Source of the DNA: Neoceratodus forsteri
Taxonomy: Eukaryota > Chordata > Ceratodontiformes > Ceratodontidae
Reading direction: 5' to 3'
Assembly: GCA_016271365.2 (NCBI GenBank)
Contig: CM057456.1
Coordinates: forward strand, 164,400,501-164,464,500
Length of the DNA: 64,000 nucleotides
The notes beneath the pieces were generated by a model, which saw nothing but the letters and a program-made list of their open reading frames with translations, did not search any database and was not told where the DNA came from. The translations under genes and the position numbers were made by a program. This document shows positions 61,725-64,000 of this stretch, piece after piece; within the stretch, counting starts at the first letter, position 1; each line of letters starts with the position of its first letter.

Positions 61725-64000
61725 GGTAAAGTGTGGAAGGTGGTTACCCTTAATGCTAGGAGCCTTGGGAGGAAAACTGCAGAGTTACAGGTTCTCATGG
61801 CAGAGGGAGAGGTGGACATTGCAGCCATCACGGAAACATGGGCCACCCAATATAATGACTGGGACCTGTCTGTACCAGGGTACAGGTTATTTTGTAGGGA
61901 CAGGGTGATTGGGAAAGGAGAGGGGGTGGCACTATATGTGAAGGAAGAACTGAAGTGTGTAAGGGAGGAAGGGGAGGAGGGTAGTACAGAGTCACTTTGG
62001 GTGCAAATCCAGGATTCCAAGAATAGTATTCTAAGAATGGGAGTGGTGTACAGGCCACCATCTCAGATGGAGGAGTTAGACAGGGAACTAGTGGGACAGA
62101 TCAGGAGGACCTGCGAGAAGGGTAGTGTGGTGATTGTGGGGGACTTCAACATGTCAGGAGTGGACTGGAGCACTCCAACAACTAGGAACAGAAGGGAGCA
62201 GGTACTGCTGGATGCCTTCCAGGACAGCTTCCTGCTGCAAATGGTCAGTGAACCAACCAGGTTAGAGAATACTCTTGACCTTGTGCTGGCAAATGGGGAC
62301 TTTGTGAGAGAACTTACAGTGGAGGAACTGCTGTCAGGGAGTGACCACCACTCAGTATGGCTCACATTGGATATGGGCAAGGAAGGAGTGGAAGCTGACA
62401 CAAGAGTGCTGGACTTCAGGAGGGCCAACTTTGGGAGGATGGGGGAAGTGGTAAAAGGGTACCTGGCTAGAATTCAATCTAGTATGGATTCTAAGCAGAG
62501 GTGGGAGCTCATAAAGCTGGGGACAGTGGAGGCAACCAAAACCTGCTGCTAAGCCCAGAGCAAGAAGGCTAGGGCTAAGAAACCGAGCTGGTTGCGCAAG
62601 GAGGTCATGGAAAAGGTAAGGAGGAAAAGAGCTGCCTTTAGGAAGTACAAGAAAACAGGGAGGGGGGAGGACAGAGAGGAGTACTTGACAGAATCGAAGG
62701 AGGTGACAAGGGCAGTAAGGGGAGCCAAAGCATCTACGGAACTCAGGCTGGCACAAGGCATTAAGAAGGGGAGAAGGACTCTTTAAGTACATCAGGGAGG
62801 AAAGGAGCTGTAAGGACCCATAGTAAGGATTAGGAAGGAGGGAGTTGGGTGGAAGCAGGGGCGATAAAGATGAAGCATTAAATGAGTACTTCTGCTCAGT
62901 ATTTACTAAAGAGAAGAGGGGTGACACCCAAGGTGGGAGAAATGGCAGAAGCAGGGGAAGTGGTGACAGATGGGAAATCATGGAGGCAGAGTTCGAGAGG
63001 GTTTGAAGGCAGTGAGGTGGACAAGGCACCAGGCCCAGATGGCATCCACAGCATGGGTACTGAAGGAGCTGGCAGAGGTCCTTGCAGGACCTTGTCAGAC
63101 CTATTTAATGCCTCACTACATTCGGGTGTGTACCTTAGGACTGGAGGATGGCTCATGTGGTGCCCTCCACAAGAGTGGCCCCAAGGATGAACCGGGAAAC
63201 TACAGACCAGTGAGCCTCACATCCATCGTAGGTAAGCTAATGGAGACTATCCTGAAGGAGAGGCTGGTGGCCCTCATAGAGGCCAAAGGACTACAGGACA
63301 GCAGACAGCATGGCTTCATACATGGCAGATCCTGCCTAACCAACCTGGTCGAGTTCTATGTCTGGGTAACTAGGCAACTGGACAGGGGCCATGCAGTGGA
63401 TGTCCTGTATCTGGACTTCAGTAAGGCATTCGACTCAGTGCCACATGGAAGGCTGGGAAGGAAGTTAGTAGGCACAGGGGCGGGTGCAAAGCTGGTGAGA
63501 TGGGTAGGAAACTGGCTGCAGGAAGGCAACAGAGGTGGTGGTGAGTGGGGAGCTCTCACACCCAAGGGCAGTGATGAGCGGTGGCCCACAGAGCTCAGTG
63601 TTGGGACCAGTGTTGTTTGGGATATTCATTGTAGACATATCATGGGACATCAAGAGCAAGATCAGTCTGTTTGCTGATGATACCAAGGTTGGCGTGGTGG
63701 TGGATGACCTAGGGGGATGGCAGGGGTTGCAGGATGATCTGGCAAAGCTTGAAACCTGGTCAGACACCTGGCAACTGGGCTTTAATGCCAAAAAGTGCAA
63801 GTTGCTGCATTTTGGGATGAAGAACCCAAGGAGGAGTTACCAGCTAGGGGGAGTGCAGCTAGCCCACACAGAGGGGGAGAAGGATCTGGGTGTGCTCATT
63901 ACAGGGTCAATGAACAACTTGGCACAATGTAGGAAGGCAGCTGCAAAGGCCAACAAAATGCTGGGTTGTATTGCAAGGGGTATATCCTCGAGGAGGGAGG
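61725..64000 (+). pseudogene. CR1 ORF2: endonuclease and reverse transcriptase, cut by window end
   Basis: A 318-codon frame (to 62,552) holds the APE endonuclease: VVTLNARSLGRKTAELQVLM, AAITETWATQYNDWD, GVALYVKEELKC, GVVYRPPSQMEELDRELV, VVIVGDFNMSGVDWS, EPTRLENTLDLVLANGDF and SGSDHHSVWLTLD (all expected catalytic positions present). The basic linker continues in another frame (RKEVMEKVRRKRAAFRKYKK). RT follows: NYRPVSLTSIVGKLMETILK, QHGFIHGRSCLTNLVEF, VLYLDFSKAFDSVPHGRL (motif A) and, after a frameshift near 63,560-63,670, LFADDTKVGVVVDDLGGWQ (motif C intact), FNAKKCKLLHFGMKNPRRSY and KDLGVLITGS. It runs off the window. ORF2 makes the nick and copies the RNA at the target. It is the best-preserved CR1 here but has several frameshifts. 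Confidence 0.92.

Noticed and set aside
61649..63156. Several long minus-strand frames rich in Ser, Pro and Leu
   Set aside because: They are antisense shadows of the purine-rich CR1 ORF2.
1..64000. A host protein-coding gene
   Set aside because: I looked for exon-like frames with familiar domains and splice sites and found none; every recognised domain belongs to a mobile element.

Overview
The window looks like non-mammalian vertebrate DNA from a large, repeat-rich genome. I see no gene of cellular function. Nearly every recognisable protein fragment belongs to a transposable element: CR1, L2 and Rex/L2-like LINEs, Penelope-like elements (PLEs) and a hAT DNA transposon. Unspliced, AT-rich sequence with microsatellites and CpG scarcity fits a vertebrate. 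The mix of CR1, L2, PLE, tRNA-SINE and hAT suggests an amphibian, lungfish or cartilaginous/ray-finned fish; I cannot name the species.

Layout. 2.0-4.1 kb: a + strand LINE reverse transcriptase (RT) relic with a pyrimidine-rich 3' UTR. 4.1-6.5 kb: palindromic and duplicated repeats. 6.9-7.4 kb: two LINE 3' tails. 8.0-9.7 kb: a minus CR1 endonuclease relic split by a 0.55 kb insertion. 11.1-12.0 kb: a PLE fragment. 12.3-13.7 kb: a 270 bp direct repeat pair flanking a CR1 end and a palindrome. 15.1-15.4 kb: a tRNA-like SINE and a hAT-like end. 19.0-22.4 kb: a palindrome, an array of about a dozen small hairpins, and a satellite with a 298 bp period. 24.0-25.1 kb: a CR1 tail with a MITE in it. 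26.8-30.9 kb: a four-level nest (LINE tail in a foldback element in a TIR element in a CR1). 31.2-37.0 kb: four LINE fragments, including a long-ORF L2. 37,005-47,133: a 10.1 kb hAT element with 8 bp target duplication. It carries a decayed transposase on the minus strand, a second BED-finger-like ORF on the plus strand, a 550 bp palindrome, and a tandem 369 bp repeat. 48.4-50.6 kb: LINE tails and a 0.42 kb SINE. 51.9-54.8 kb: a MITE and a minus CR1. 57.8-59.3 kb: a second PLE with GIY-YIG endonuclease remains. 60.2 kb to the edge: a CR1 with ORF1 (SGNH esterase) and ORF2 (endonuclease plus RT), cut by the window end.

Most interesting. Each complete 369 bp repeat unit at 40.1-41.0 kb encodes, on the minus strand, a sequence that folds as a type I hammerhead ribozyme: a CUGAUGA box, a 4 bp helix II, a GAAA box, a self-complementary helix III suited to dimers, and a long helix I. 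That is the architecture of animal retrozymes and PLE-linked hammerheads, and two PLE relics lie in the same window. Other noteworthy signals are base-pair covariation in a LINE 3' hairpin across four copies, covarying hairpins with a constant loop at 19.7-20.0 kb, and the opposite-strand BED ORF of the hAT element.

How parts relate (inference): the LINE RTs probably recognise the 3' hairpins, the tRNA-headed SINEs share tails with LINEs, and a PLE may have moved the hammerhead repeat. All coding parts carry stops or frameshifts except long stretches of the L2 at 33-34 kb and the CR1 at 61-64 kb.
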